Shown piece by piece: positions 1 through 7,527 of a stretch of 64,000 nucleotides of DNA. Both the position numbers and the translations under genes were made by a program. The stretch is from Hymenobacter sp. J193 (GTDB lineage: Bacteria > Bacteroidota > Bacteroidia > Cytophagales > Hymenobacteraceae), in assembly GCF_024700075.1 (NCBI RefSeq), contig NZ_JAJONE010000001.1, forward strand, positions 2,322,001 through 2,386,000. The letters run 5' to 3'. Within the stretch, counting starts at the first letter, position 1; every line of letters begins with the position of its first letter. The notes beneath the pieces were generated by a model. The model was given only the letters and a program-made list of their open reading frames with translations. It was not told where the DNA came from and made no database searches.

Positions 1-53
1 TGCCAGCCCCACGGTAAGTTCTGCTCCCGAGGCCGGGCAGGTTCCCTCCTGCC

Positions 54-967
54 CTAGCGGCTGGCCGGGGCGGCATCGCGCCGGGTGGCCACGTAAATCA
101 GGCTGCTGTACTGCTGCTGGTGCCGGGCGGCGTACTGGTTGGAGTGGTAGCCATTGCGCAGCACGGCCAGCATGCCGGCGCCCCGCTCGGCCCGGTTTTT
201 TTCGCTCAGCATGCTCACGTAGTACGCGTCCAGCGGCATGGGCAAAGTATCGAGCAGCTGGAGCTTGTGCTTTTGAGCAGCTGCGTCATGGTTTTGGGGC
301 TGAAATGGTAGAGGTGGCGTGGCACATCCAGCGCGGCCCAGTCCTGCTGGTAGTGCTGGGCATCGAAGCTTTCCACGTTGGGCACCGCAATCAGCAGTAC
401 GCCGTCGGTTTTGAGCAGGCGAATGAGTTGGGCCAGCGTCTCGTTGAGCTCGTGCACGTGTTCGAGCACATGCCAGAGCGTAATGGCATCAAACGAGCCG
501 GCCTGAAACTGCACCAAGCTCTCGGTGCCAATGGGCTGCCCCACGCGCCGGGTAGCTTCTTCGCGGGCGCGGGCGTTGGGCTCCCAGCCGGCCACCTGCC
601 AGCCGTTGCCTTTGGCCGCCGCCAGAAAGTGTCCGGTGCCGCAGCCGTAGTCCAGCAGCTTGCCTTTGCGCGGAGCCCGATGATTCAGCAATGCCACCTT
701 GCGGCGCATGGTGAAGAAGCGCGCAACTTTGTAAGCTTGGTTGATAAGCCCGCCCGCCCCGCTGTTGTGCGACACGTACTCCTCCGACTCATAGTAGCGG
801 CCAATGTGCGCGGCGTCGGGCCGGGGGTTGGTAAACTGAAAGGAGCACGCCAGGCACTGCTGAATGGCAAAGCTTTCCTTGCTCACCGACTTATCCTCGA
901 CGACCAGCTTGTTGCGAAACTCCGCTTTCCCGCACACCGGGCACTTATCAAGTCGTTCGTAAACCAC
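54..967 (-). CDS. Class I SAM-dependent methyltransferase with zinc-ribbon-like N-terminus, apparent frameshift
   Basis: The N-terminal part has two CxxC pairs (CPVC near residue 9, CLAC near 38) like the zinc-binding head of many class I methyltransferases, then the SAM-binding motif LLDYGCGTG near residues 104-112. The frame breaks at the T4 run 271-274. Upstream of it the reading ends in an unrelated 24-residue tail that stops at 215. If one base is added there, the protein continues ...LLKKHKLQLLDTLPMPLDAYYVSML and stops at 54, which is a natural C-terminus. I chose the GTG at 967 because residues encoded further upstream look non-coding; the start is uncertain. Family assignment is secure, substrate unknown. 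The break is probably a sequencing error, but a real pseudogene is possible. Confidence 0.75.
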
Positions 968-1107
968 AGATTCTAGCTGATTATGTTGATTTCGCTGCTG
1001 GCGACGACCGACTTGCGCAGAGAAACCAGCCGCAGGGCGAAGGTACGAAACCAAAGCGGCCGCAGAATCCGGAAGAAACTGCAGCCGCTGGCGAAACATG
1101 GCAGACC

Positions 1108-1205
1108 GTCATGCAGAGCGGAGCATCTCGTGTGCTGCCGTTGCAATGGTAATTCAACGAAGCGGTAGAGATGCTTCGACAAGCGGACGCCAGATCAAGC
1201 ATGAC
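1108..1205. repeat. Dispersed palindromic repeat, copy 1 (paired arms)
   Basis: The left arm begins GTCATGCAGAGCGGAGCATC at 1108. The right arm, 1158-1205, runs inverted through GCGGTAGAGATGCTTCGA and ends CATGAC, with about 8 extra bases before its end. It lies between the divergently placed methyltransferase start region and the S41 peptidase stop. The same sequence recurs at about eight other intergenic loci in this window. Confidence 0.75.
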
Positions 1206-1230
1206 AATACAGTTTCTATGGCCAGGCCAC

Positions 1231-2190
1231 TTATTTCGTCGCTTTGTATTCTTCTCTGATCCACCGAATAGCTCGCGGCACTACTTCGGTAGACTTGAGC
1301 GTCTCATCGGGGGCTATTGAGTGGCCATACCGTACCAGGCGGCGGTCCGCGAATACGACGTTTGTCAGTAGGAGAACGGACCCATCGGATAAATAAAACC
1401 GGCCTCTGCCGGTGGACACCCCGCAAGTGGCCGCCCCAAAGCTTCGGGTATGCTTTCGGGCTTTGAAGGCGATGGCAACGGCCTCGCCCGAACTAGCCGT
1501 TAGGGTATCGGTCAGCACGGCCACTACCGGGTTGGCAGACTTCAACATGTAGTAATTGGCGGTTTCGGCCTCTATGTCACCGTTCGCCAATGCCTTGCCC
1601 TTTTCGTATCGCCACGCGGTTTTGGTATTATTCGCGTCAACAGAATAGCCGAGCGTATCTTCTCCCAAAATCGGTCCTACCCCCACAAGCATCGGCCACA
1701 TATTCCCGCCCATATTCCCTCTTAAATCCACGATCCAGCCTTTTAACTCTGGCTTATCCCGCTCCTTTATTTGGGTTAGCACGTTGGTTATATACGCGTC
1801 CAGCTTTTCCTGACTACCGACAACCCAAGGAATTCGGATGTAGCCTATGTCCTCAGGAACCGGCTCATCGGGGTATGGTGAGAATAGCTTAGCGAGGGGT
1901 ATTTTGGTGCCCTTCACCGGGTGCGCATAATAAAACTGTGTGTGCTTATCGCCCAGGGCCACGATGGCAAATTCAACCGCTGGATAGGCCTGCTCAATAG
2001 TGTTGGCGCCACTTGCCTTAGCCAGCACCTTCTGCCTGAAAACTACCCAGTCTATGGCCGCCCGATTAACAAAATTGGCTTGCATAATGCGGACTACCTC
2101 CTCCAGGTATTTCTGCACCGCGGGGGAAGGCGGTCTGCGCTCGGCATGACAAGCGGTAAAGAGGAAGAATAAAAGGCAGAGCTTGGCCAT
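1231..2190 (-). CDS. S41-family (C-terminal-processing-like) serine peptidase, lipoprotein
   Basis: The protein starts with a short hydrophobic signal ending FLFTAC, so Cys14 is a probable lipidation site. Residues 155-162 (DLRGNMGG) match the conserved strand-turn of tail-specific proteases. TASSGEA at 231-237 is the nucleophile region, with Ser233 the likely catalytic residue by alignment with CtpA-type enzymes. No PDZ domain is visible, and the 319-residue length fits the PDZ-less S41 lipoproteins common in Bacteroidota. It is expected in the envelope, cleaving unknown proteins or peptides. Codon use is somewhat less GC-rich than in its neighbours. mnmG lies 282 bases upstream on the same strand, with a repeat fragment between them, so co-transcription is doubtful. 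Confidence 0.85.
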   Translation of the reverse strand: MAKLCLLFFLFTACHAERRPPSPAVQKYLEEVVRIMQANFVNRAAIDWVVFRQKVLAKASGANTIEQAYPAVEFAIVALGDKHTQFYYAHPVKGTKIPLAKLFSPYPDEPVPEDIGYIRIPWVVGSQEKLDAYITNVLTQIKERDKPELKGWIVDLRGNMGGNMWPMLVGVGPILGEDTLGYSVDANNTKTAWRYEKGKALANGDIEAETANYYMLKSANPVVAVLTDTLTASSGEAVAIAFKARKHTRSFGAATCGVSTGRGRFYLSDGSVLLLTNVVFADRRLVRYGHSIAPDETLKSTEVVPRAIRWIREEYKATK

Positions 2191-2436
2191 CCGGTTTGCG
2201 TGATTGGTAAAACAAAGCCCAACAGGCGAAGCTCATCCCAGAGAAACACTACATTTTACTAGCGAGACGATGGTAGCCGAAAACCACCCCTTTTCCTGGA
2301 ATTGTCCGAGAACTAAGATCGTGTCAAGGGATGAAACTCAGATAAGATCCGCACTATTGCACTTCCCCACCGTTACCAAAATCCTGTTTTCCTGAGTCCA
2401 GCGAAGCACTTGATTTCGAAATTACTACAACGTAAA

Positions 2437-2468
2437 CACGCGAGATGCTTCGCACTGCTCAGGATAAC
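2437..2468. repeat. Dispersed palindromic repeat, partial copy 2
   Basis: CGCGAGATGCTTCGCACTGC followed by TCAGGATAAC matches the right arm of the repeat, with the terminal CATGAC degenerated. No partner arm is visible. It sits just after the mnmG stop codon. The rest of the 282-base gap (2191-2436) shows no feature I can name. Confidence 0.55.
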
Positions 2469-2472
2469 AGCC

Positions 2473-4341
2473 CTACCGCCCAAGGTACACCATCAGCACC
2501 GAAACGTCGGCTGGGCTGACGCCGCTGATGCGCGAGGCCTGCCCCAAGGTTTCGGGCTGAATCTTGAGCAGCTTCTCCCGGGCCTCATGCGAAAGGGCCG
2601 GCATGGCGTGGTAGTCGAGGCGGCCGCGGATCGTGAAGTTTTCCAGCTCCTGCATGCGGGCGGCCTGCTGGTGCTCCTTCTCCAGGTAGGCCTCGTACTT
2701 CACCAGGATTTCGGCCTGCTCCAGCGCATCCGGCCGGTACGGGGCCAGGGCCAGCGTGAGGCCGGGCAGCACCCGCGCCAGCGCCGGCAGATCCACACCG
2801 GGGCGGCGCAGCAAATTCACCACGCGCGTTTTCTCATGAATGGTAGCCGAACCGATTTCCGCAAGCCAGCCGTTGATTTCCGCGGGCTCTATGGCGTGGG
2901 TTTTCAGCAGCTTGGCTACGGCAGCCGTTTGCTCCTCCTTCTCCCGCACCAGCGCCATCCGCTCTTCCGAAGCCAAACCCAGCGCGTAGCCCAAGGGTGT
3001 GAGGCGCAGGTCGGCGTTGTCCTGGCGCAACAGCAGGCGGTGCTCGGCGCGGCTCGTGAACATGCGGTAGGGCTCGTCGGTGCCTTTATTCACGAGGTCG
3101 TCGATGAGCACGCCGATGTAGGCTTCGCTACGCTTGAGCACGAAGGGCTCCTTGCCGTGCACCTTGTTGTGGGCATTGATGCCGGCCATCAACCCTTGGC
3201 AGGCGGCCTCCTCGTAGCCCGTGGTGCCGTTGATCTGGCCCGCGAAGTAGAGGTTCTGCACCAGCTTGGTTTCCAGCGTGAGGTTGAGCTGCGTGGGCGG
3301 GAAGAAGTCATACTCAATGGCGTAGCCGGGCCGGAACATCTTAGCGTTTTCGAAGCCGGCAATTTTGCGCAGGGCGCGGTACTGCACGTCTTCAGGCAAC
3401 GACGAGCTGAAGCCATTCACGTACACTTCCACCGTAGACCAACCTTCGGGCTCCACGAAAATCTGGTGGCGGTCCTTGTCGGCGAAGCGGTTGATTTTGT
3501 CTTCCACGCTCGGGCAGTAGCGCGGCCCCAGGCCCTTGATGCGGCCCTGGAACATCGGCGACTTCTCGAAGCCCTCCTTCAGGATTTCGTGGACCTCGGC
3601 GTTGGTGTAGGTGATGTAGCAAGGGCGCTGGTTCGTTAGCGCGGGCGTGTCGAGGTAGGAGAATTTGCTGGGCATTTCGTCGCCGGCCTGCTCCTCCATT
3701 TTGGAGTAGTCAAGGCTACGGCCGTCCACGCGGGGCGGGGTACCGGTTTTCATGCGGCCGGCCTCAAAGCCCAGCTCCTTCAGTTGCTCCGTGATGCCGG
3801 TGCTGCCTTTTTCAGCGGCGCGGCCACCCCCGAACTGCTTTTCGCCGATGTGGATAAGGCCGTTGAGGAAAGTGCCGTTGGTCAGCACCACCGACTTGCC
3901 CCGGAACTCGATGCCGAGCTGGGTTTTCACGCCCACGGCCGTGCCGTTTTCCACTACGATGCCCGTTACGGCCTCCTGCCAGAAGTCCACGTTCAGGGTT
4001 TGTTCCAGCGTCATGCGCCACTCCTCGGCAAAGCGCATCCGGTCACTCTGCGCCCGCGGGCTCCACATGGCGGGGCCTTTCGAGCGGTTCAGCATCCGAA
4101 ACTGAATCATGGTTTTGTCGGTGATGATGCCCGACTGCCCGCCCAGGGCGTCCACCTCGCGCACAATCTGCCCTTTGGCCACCCCGCCCATGGCCGGGTT
4201 GCACGACATCTGCGCGATGGTGTTCATGTTCATCGTCACGAGTAGCACCTTGGAGCCCATGTTGGCGGCGGCCGCGGCGGCCTCACACCCGGCGTGGCCG
4301 GCACCTACTACAATAACGTCGTACTCTTCTTGCTGAAACAT
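2473..4341 (-). CDS. mnmG: tRNA uridine-5-carboxymethylaminomethyl(34) synthesis enzyme MnmG
   Basis: This is full-length MnmG (GidA), about 622 residues. The FAD-binding Rossmann motif VIVVGAGHAGCEAA is at the N-terminus, followed by the MnmG signature segments SCNPAMGGVAKGQ and the TGTPPR and DYDFFPPTQL-like stretches. With MnmE it modifies U34 of tRNAs that read split codon boxes; it is cytosolic and binds FAD and NADH. I prefer the ATG at 4341 (protein starting MFQQEEYDV) over the ATG nine codons upstream, because the shorter form matches the usual start in relatives. The assignment is essentially certain. Confidence 0.97.
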   Translation of the reverse strand: MFQQEEYDVIVVGAGHAGCEAAAAAANMGSKVLLVTMNMNTIAQMSCNPAMGGVAKGQIVREVDALGGQSGIITDKTMIQFRMLNRSKGPAMWSPRAQSDRMRFAEEWRMTLEQTLNVDFWQEAVTGIVVENGTAVGVKTQLGIEFRGKSVVLTNGTFLNGLIHIGEKQFGGGRAAEKGSTGITEQLKELGFEAGRMKTGTPPRVDGRSLDYSKMEEQAGDEMPSKFSYLDTPALTNQRPCYITYTNAEVHEILKEGFEKSPMFQGRIKGLGPRYCPSVEDKINRFADKDRHQIFVEPEGWSTVEVYVNGFSSSLPEDVQYRALRKIAGFENAKMFRPGYAIEYDFFPPTQLNLTLETKLVQNLYFAGQINGTTGYEEAACQGLMAGINAHNKVHGKEPFVLKRSEAYIGVLIDDLVNKGTDEPYRMFTSRAEHRLLLRQDNADLRLTPLGYALGLASEERMALVREKEEQTAAVAKLLKTHAIEPAEINGWLAEIGSATIHEKTRVVNLLRRPGVDLPALARVLPGLTLALAPYRPDALEQAEILVKYEAYLEKEHQQAARMQELENFTIRGRLDYHAMPALSHEAREKLLKIQPETLGQASRISGVSPADVSVLMVYLGR

Positions 4342-4401
4342 GGTCAAAAGTTGTTCGAAAGAGAGCAACAGGCAAGCGGCAGAAATTGTGCCCGGCGGGC
4401 A

Positions 4402-4680
4402 TTATTCCAACACTTGCGCCGTCGCCCCAATGATCTGCTGGTGGAGTAATTCCTGCCGGGAAGCAAAGTGAGCGGAAGTAATCAAGCCAGTTTTATGAAT
4501 TCGATTCTTATTGCTGACATTGACAGGGCACATTTGGCTTATAGGAAGTAACACTCCAGTAGCAAAAAGTAACTGCCTGACCACACCAAATTCCCCCTGG
4601 ATTTCTCCGACAAGCACCCAACAACCGCGACTGGTAATATACCAAGCATCTTCTACTGTAAATGTGCCGGCTGCATGCAT
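4402..4680 (-). CDS. Small protein resembling the beta-barrel domain 2 of translation GTPases
   Basis: This 92-residue ORF is AT-richer than the genes around it. The segment FTVEDAWYITSRGCWVLVGE resembles the start of EF-Tu domain 2 (FxxPVEDVFxIxGRGTVxxGxIE). Its end, QQIIGATAQVLE, resembles the closing strand of that fold (..ERGQVL). No GTPase domain is present, so this would be a stand-alone barrel. The ATG at 4680 was chosen; one at 4707 adds nine residues with no family resemblance. Function unknown. The base composition suggests recent acquisition. It could still be a chance ORF, but the motif match argues against that. Confidence 0.5.
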   Translation of the reverse strand: MHAAGTFTVEDAWYITSRGCWVLVGEIQGEFGVVRQLLFATGVLLPISQMCPVNVSNKNRIHKTGLITSAHFASRQELLHQQIIGATAQVLE

Positions 4681-4808
4681 GAGGGCAAAGTGGAAAATCC
4701 TCCACACTTGAAGGATACAGGCTTCATCTTTTACAAAGAAGCCAAGCTAAACCCCTCAAAACGTGCGCAAAGATACGCATTCAGCGGCTTTTTCGCGTGG
4801 CACCCGGC

Positions 4809-5537
4809 TTATTCCACCTCGTACTCATCCACGGCGTCTTCCGGCAAACCAGACAGTATATCAGCTGATTGCGCCGCTACCGTAGCCCAGGAAAATGGCA
4901 GCCAGCGGCCACTCAGGCTGTCGTATACTTCGGTGGCGGCTTCGCAGGCAAACAGCTTGTAGTCGAACTTAGGGTAGTTGTGCACCAGATAGCCGGGGTA
5001 GTAGTAGGCCTTTTGCTGGCGCAGAGCGTGGTTGATTTTCTGCAGCATGAGGTACTTTCCCAGGCTGTATTTGCGGTAGGCGGGGTCGTAGAAGTTCATA
5101 ATGCCCGCAATACTGCGCGCTCCGCTGTCGAAAATACCAGCCGCAATCAGCTGCTGACCGTCCCGGATTTCCACCACACCCGTGCTGAAGGCGTTGTTGG
5201 CGGCGCCCGCCTGCAGAAAAGCCTCAATGGTTTCGGGCGCGTCGAAGGTGATGGAGGCGCGGTAGCGGGCGTACAATTCTTCCAATTCCTCGGTAAGGCG
5301 AAAAGGCCGGAGCACCACCGCAAACCGCTCGTTGAGGCGCAGCAGCCGGCGCTGGGCGGGCCCGTAGCTCACCCTGCTCAGTACCAGCCGCAGCCAATGC
5401 ACAGTGTACAATTGGTCGTCGATGGGCAGAAACCGGCAGGTAAACAGGTTCTGCTGCATCCGGTAGTAACCCTGGCTCAGGTAATAATCCAGCGCTTCAC
5501 CCGGAATAGTAAGGATTGACTGAGGCGTGGTGGACAT
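4809..5537 (-). CDS. Arginyl-tRNA--protein transferase (ATE C-terminal-like, GNAT-fold) protein
   Basis: Residues about 130-190 (IAAGIFDSGARSIAGIMNFY, then YSLGKYLMLQKIN and YYYPGYLV) match the C-terminal catalytic half of ATE/Bpt transferases, which move an amino acid from aminoacyl-tRNA onto protein N-termini as part of N-end-rule degradation. At 242 residues it has the length of bacterial Bpt-like proteins. I do not see the N-terminal cysteine cluster of classical ATE. The start at 5537 (MSTTPQSIL) is the only reasonable one. Substrate specificity cannot be read from the sequence; it may be a divergent member with another acceptor. Confidence 0.7.
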   Translation of the reverse strand: MSTTPQSILTIPGEALDYYLSQGYYRMQQNLFTCRFLPIDDQLYTVHWLRLVLSRVSYGPAQRRLLRLNERFAVVLRPFRLTEELEELYARYRASITFDAPETIEAFLQAGAANNAFSTGVVEIRDGQQLIAAGIFDSGARSIAGIMNFYDPAYRKYSLGKYLMLQKINHALRQQKAYYYPGYLVHNYPKFDYKLFACEAATEVYDSLSGRWLPFSWATVAAQSADILSGLPEDAVDEYEVE

Positions 5538-5560
5538 AATAGAGAGAAATTTGATAAACT

Positions 5561-5593
5561 GTCATGCTGAGCTTGCCGAAGCATCTCTACCGC
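5561..5593. repeat. Dispersed palindromic repeat, copy 3, left arm
   Basis: GTCATGCTGAGCTTGCCGAA followed by GCATCTCTACCGC. Its inverted partner is at 6438-6471, beyond the IS5 element. Removing the IS and one copy of the TTA duplication restores a normal arm-loop-arm unit with a loop of roughly 25 bases. Confidence 0.8.
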
Positions 5594-5610
5594 TGGCTAA
5601 CTCAATCTTA

Positions 5611-6426
5611 GAAGCTGTTTAAGTTAGCTTGGTGAGTCGTCGGATGTTGGCTAGGTAGAGCCAGGCGTTGGCATGCTGCGTTTTCCGTTCGTAGTCTTTG
5701 GCCAAGCGGCGGTTGTTGCCGGCCCAGGCAATGCTGCGCTCCACCACCCAGCGCTTGGTGTGGATAAAAAAACGGCCTTTGTCGGCCACTACGCCCTTGG
5801 GTACCTGCGCCAGTACACCCCGGCCCGCCAGGTGCTGGCGAAAGCAGCGGCCAAAGCCGCCGTCCACGAACACGATCTGCAGCCGGTCAAGTAGTTCGTT
5901 GTCCAGCGCCAGTGCGTCCCAGAAGCGGGCCGTGCTGGCGCCGTCGTGGCAGTGGGCGGCGACCACGCAGCAGGCGAGCAGGTTGCCCAGCGTATCCACC
6001 AGGAAAAAGCGCTTGCGGCCCTTGATGCATTTGCCCGCGTCGTAGCCCACGCAACGCGTACTGGTGGCCGTGTTTTTCACGCTTTGGCTGTCGAGGATGG
6101 CCTCGGTGGGCTGGGCATTTTTTTTGCCCGCTCCCGGGCCTCAATCGTCAAACAAGCACTGACCCGTTGCCAGCTGCCATCCGCTGTCCACTTGGTGAAA
6201 TAGTAGTACACCGTCGGCCAGGGTGGAAAGTCCGCCGGCACGTCGCGCCACACGCAGCCGTTCTTGAGCACGTAGAAAATGCCGTTTACTACCGCTCGCA
6301 ACGGCCACTTGCTCGTGCGCTGCACCACCAGCAACGGCGCCAGCTTTGCCCACTGACGCTCCGTTAGATCCGAACTGTAACGCTTTTGCTGCATCCCCAA
6401 AGCTACTCGCTAACTTAAACAGCTTC
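5611..6426 (-). mobile_element. IS5-family insertion sequence (IS427/IS1031-like), complete
   Basis: The element is 816 bp. Terminal inverted repeats are GAAGCTGTTTAAGTTAGC at 5611-5628 and its exact complement at 6409-6426. TTA occurs on both outer sides (5608-5610 and 6427-6429), a 3-bp target duplication of the TNA type known for the IS1031 group. It carries one transposase in two overlapping frames. Both ends and the catalytic residues are intact, so the element may be active. It inserted into the loop of a dispersed palindromic repeat. Confidence 0.92.
5619..6400 (-). CDS. IS5-family DDE transposase made by -1 frameshifting
   Basis: Two frames encode one transposase. The first (6400 to 6077) carries the N-terminal DUF4096-like part (SSDLTERQWAKLAPLL). 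The second (ending 5619) carries the catalytic core. They join at an A8 run on the coding strand (6118-6125 on the plus strand); slipping back one base there gives ...RAKKNAQPTEAILDSQSVKN... and a 260-residue product. The DDE triad is visible: Asp104 (ILDSQSV), Asp180 (VFVDGGFG) and Glu221 (VVERSIAW) in fused numbering. Programmed -1 frameshifting or transcriptional slippage at an A-run is established for this IS group, so I read this as natural and not as damage. Confidence 0.9.
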
Positions 6427-6437
6427 TTACAGCCGAA

Positions 6438-6471
6438 GCGGTAGAGATGCTTCGACTCCGCTCAGCATGAC
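6438..6471. repeat. Dispersed palindromic repeat, copy 3, right arm
   Basis: GCGGTAGAGATGCTTCGACT followed by CCGCTCAGCATGAC, the inverted partner of 5561-5593. It is separated from that arm only by the IS5 element and short loop remnants. Confidence 0.8.
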
Positions 6472-6547
6472 GTTCTAATAATTGCAAACCAACGAAAACG
6501 CCCACCGAATAGGCAGGCGTTTCAACGGGCTGGCGTAAGCCTTTGGC

Positions 6548-7033
6548 TTAAAAGGTGCGCAGCGAAAGGCAGTCGTCTTCTTTTTTGCGCATGGCGGTTT
6601 GGCTAAGCAAGTCCTTATCGGCGTAGCCGAGCAGGTGCAGCACGCCGTGAATCATTACGCGGTGCAGCTCGTCGCGGAATGTGACGCCGTGCTGTTGAGC
6701 ATTTTCGCGGATTCGCTCCACCGAAATAAAGATGTCTCCCTCGATGATGTCGGCGTCGTCGGCGTTGTCAAAGGTGATGACGTCGGTGTACGTGTCGTGG
6801 TCGAGGTACTCCATGTTCACCTTGTGCAGGTACTCATCGGAGCAGAAAATGTAGGTAAGGTGCACGATTTCGTGCTCGTGGACTTTGGCAATGCGCTCCA
6901 CCCAGGAAGTTAGCTCCTCGGCGTCGGCCAGCTCAAAATCTACGTCTTCCACCACAAATTCGATACCGAGCCGCTCGTGCTCAAAGTACCCGTCAATGGG
7001 CTCGTCGTGCTCGGTAGGGGGCAGGGTGCTCAT
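6548..7033 (-). CDS. ybeY: Endoribonuclease / rRNA maturation factor YbeY
   Basis: This 161-residue protein belongs to UPF0054/YbeY, a metal-dependent RNase acting in 16S rRNA 3'-end processing and ribosome quality control. The signature is HGVLHLLGYADK at residues 129-140. The first two zinc ligands, His129 and His133, are present. The position of the third histidine of the usual HGxLHLxGYDH motif is occupied by ADK; from memory this is common in Bacteroidota members and need not mean loss of function. Its ATG overlaps the stop of the upstream HATPase gene (ATGA at 7030-7033), so the two are translationally coupled. Confidence 0.93.
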   Translation of the reverse strand: MSTLPPTEHDEPIDGYFEHERLGIEFVVEDVDFELADAEELTSWVERIAKVHEHEIVHLTYIFCSDEYLHKVNMEYLDHDTYTDVITFDNADDADIIEGDIFISVERIRENAQQHGVTFRDELHRVMIHGVLHLLGYADKDLLSQTAMRKKEDDCLSLRTF

Positions 7034-7485
7034 GCCGCGTTGTGGTCAGAAGCTTCGGAAGCAGTGGCCGAATCGGCGCCTTCGGGCGTGAGGAAGAACG
7101 TGAGCTGCACGTTACGACCATCTTTGGAAAACTCTACCTCGTCGGCGAGGTGGCGGATGAGGAAGATGCCACGACCACCGGGATTTTCGAGGTTCTCGGG
7201 CGCGGTCGGGTCAATCAGGTTGGTATAGTCGAAGCCAGGTCCCTGGTCTTCCACTTCAAACTTCACCCGGTTGGCATCTACCTGCAGCGAGAGGTGCACG
7301 TTTTTGTCACGGTCGAACTTGTTACCGTGCCGGATGGCGTTGTTCACCGCCTCCGTGACGGCCACCATAATGTTGCCGTAGATGTCGTCTTCAATGTGAA
7401 ACGTATCCTTCGAGTTGTCGATGAAGCTTTCAACTACACGAATGTTCTCAACGAGCGAAGGAATCTGAATCTTGACCTGTTTCAT
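7030..7485 (-). CDS. RsbW-like ATP-binding anti-sigma/serine kinase protein (HATPase_c)
   Basis: The 151-residue protein is a single HATPase_c domain. It has the N-box EAVNNAIRHGNKFD near residues 44-57, the G1 box EDQGPGFD and the G2 box GGRGIFL. Stand-alone domains of this type include SpoIIAB/RsbW kinases, which sequester sigma factors or phosphorylate anti-anti-sigma STAS proteins. No STAS or PP2C partner is encoded nearby, so its target is unknown. It lies 42 bases downstream of the DUF4175 gene and overlaps ybeY by 4 bases, suggesting one transcript DUF4175-HATPase-ybeY. Confidence 0.85.
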   Translation of the reverse strand: MKQVKIQIPSLVENIRVVESFIDNSKDTFHIEDDIYGNIMVAVTEAVNNAIRHGNKFDRDKNVHLSLQVDANRVKFEVEDQGPGFDYTNLIDPTAPENLENPGGRGIFLIRHLADEVEFSKDGRNVQLTFFLTPEGADSATASEASDHNAA

Positions 7486-7527
7486 AAAAGAGGGAAAGGC
7501 GGCAAAGGCGGTAAAAATAGCAGAACG

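Noticed and set aside
2410..3639. A 409-codon open frame opposite mnmG
   Set aside because: mnmG is unmistakable on the other strand; the shadow has no family features.
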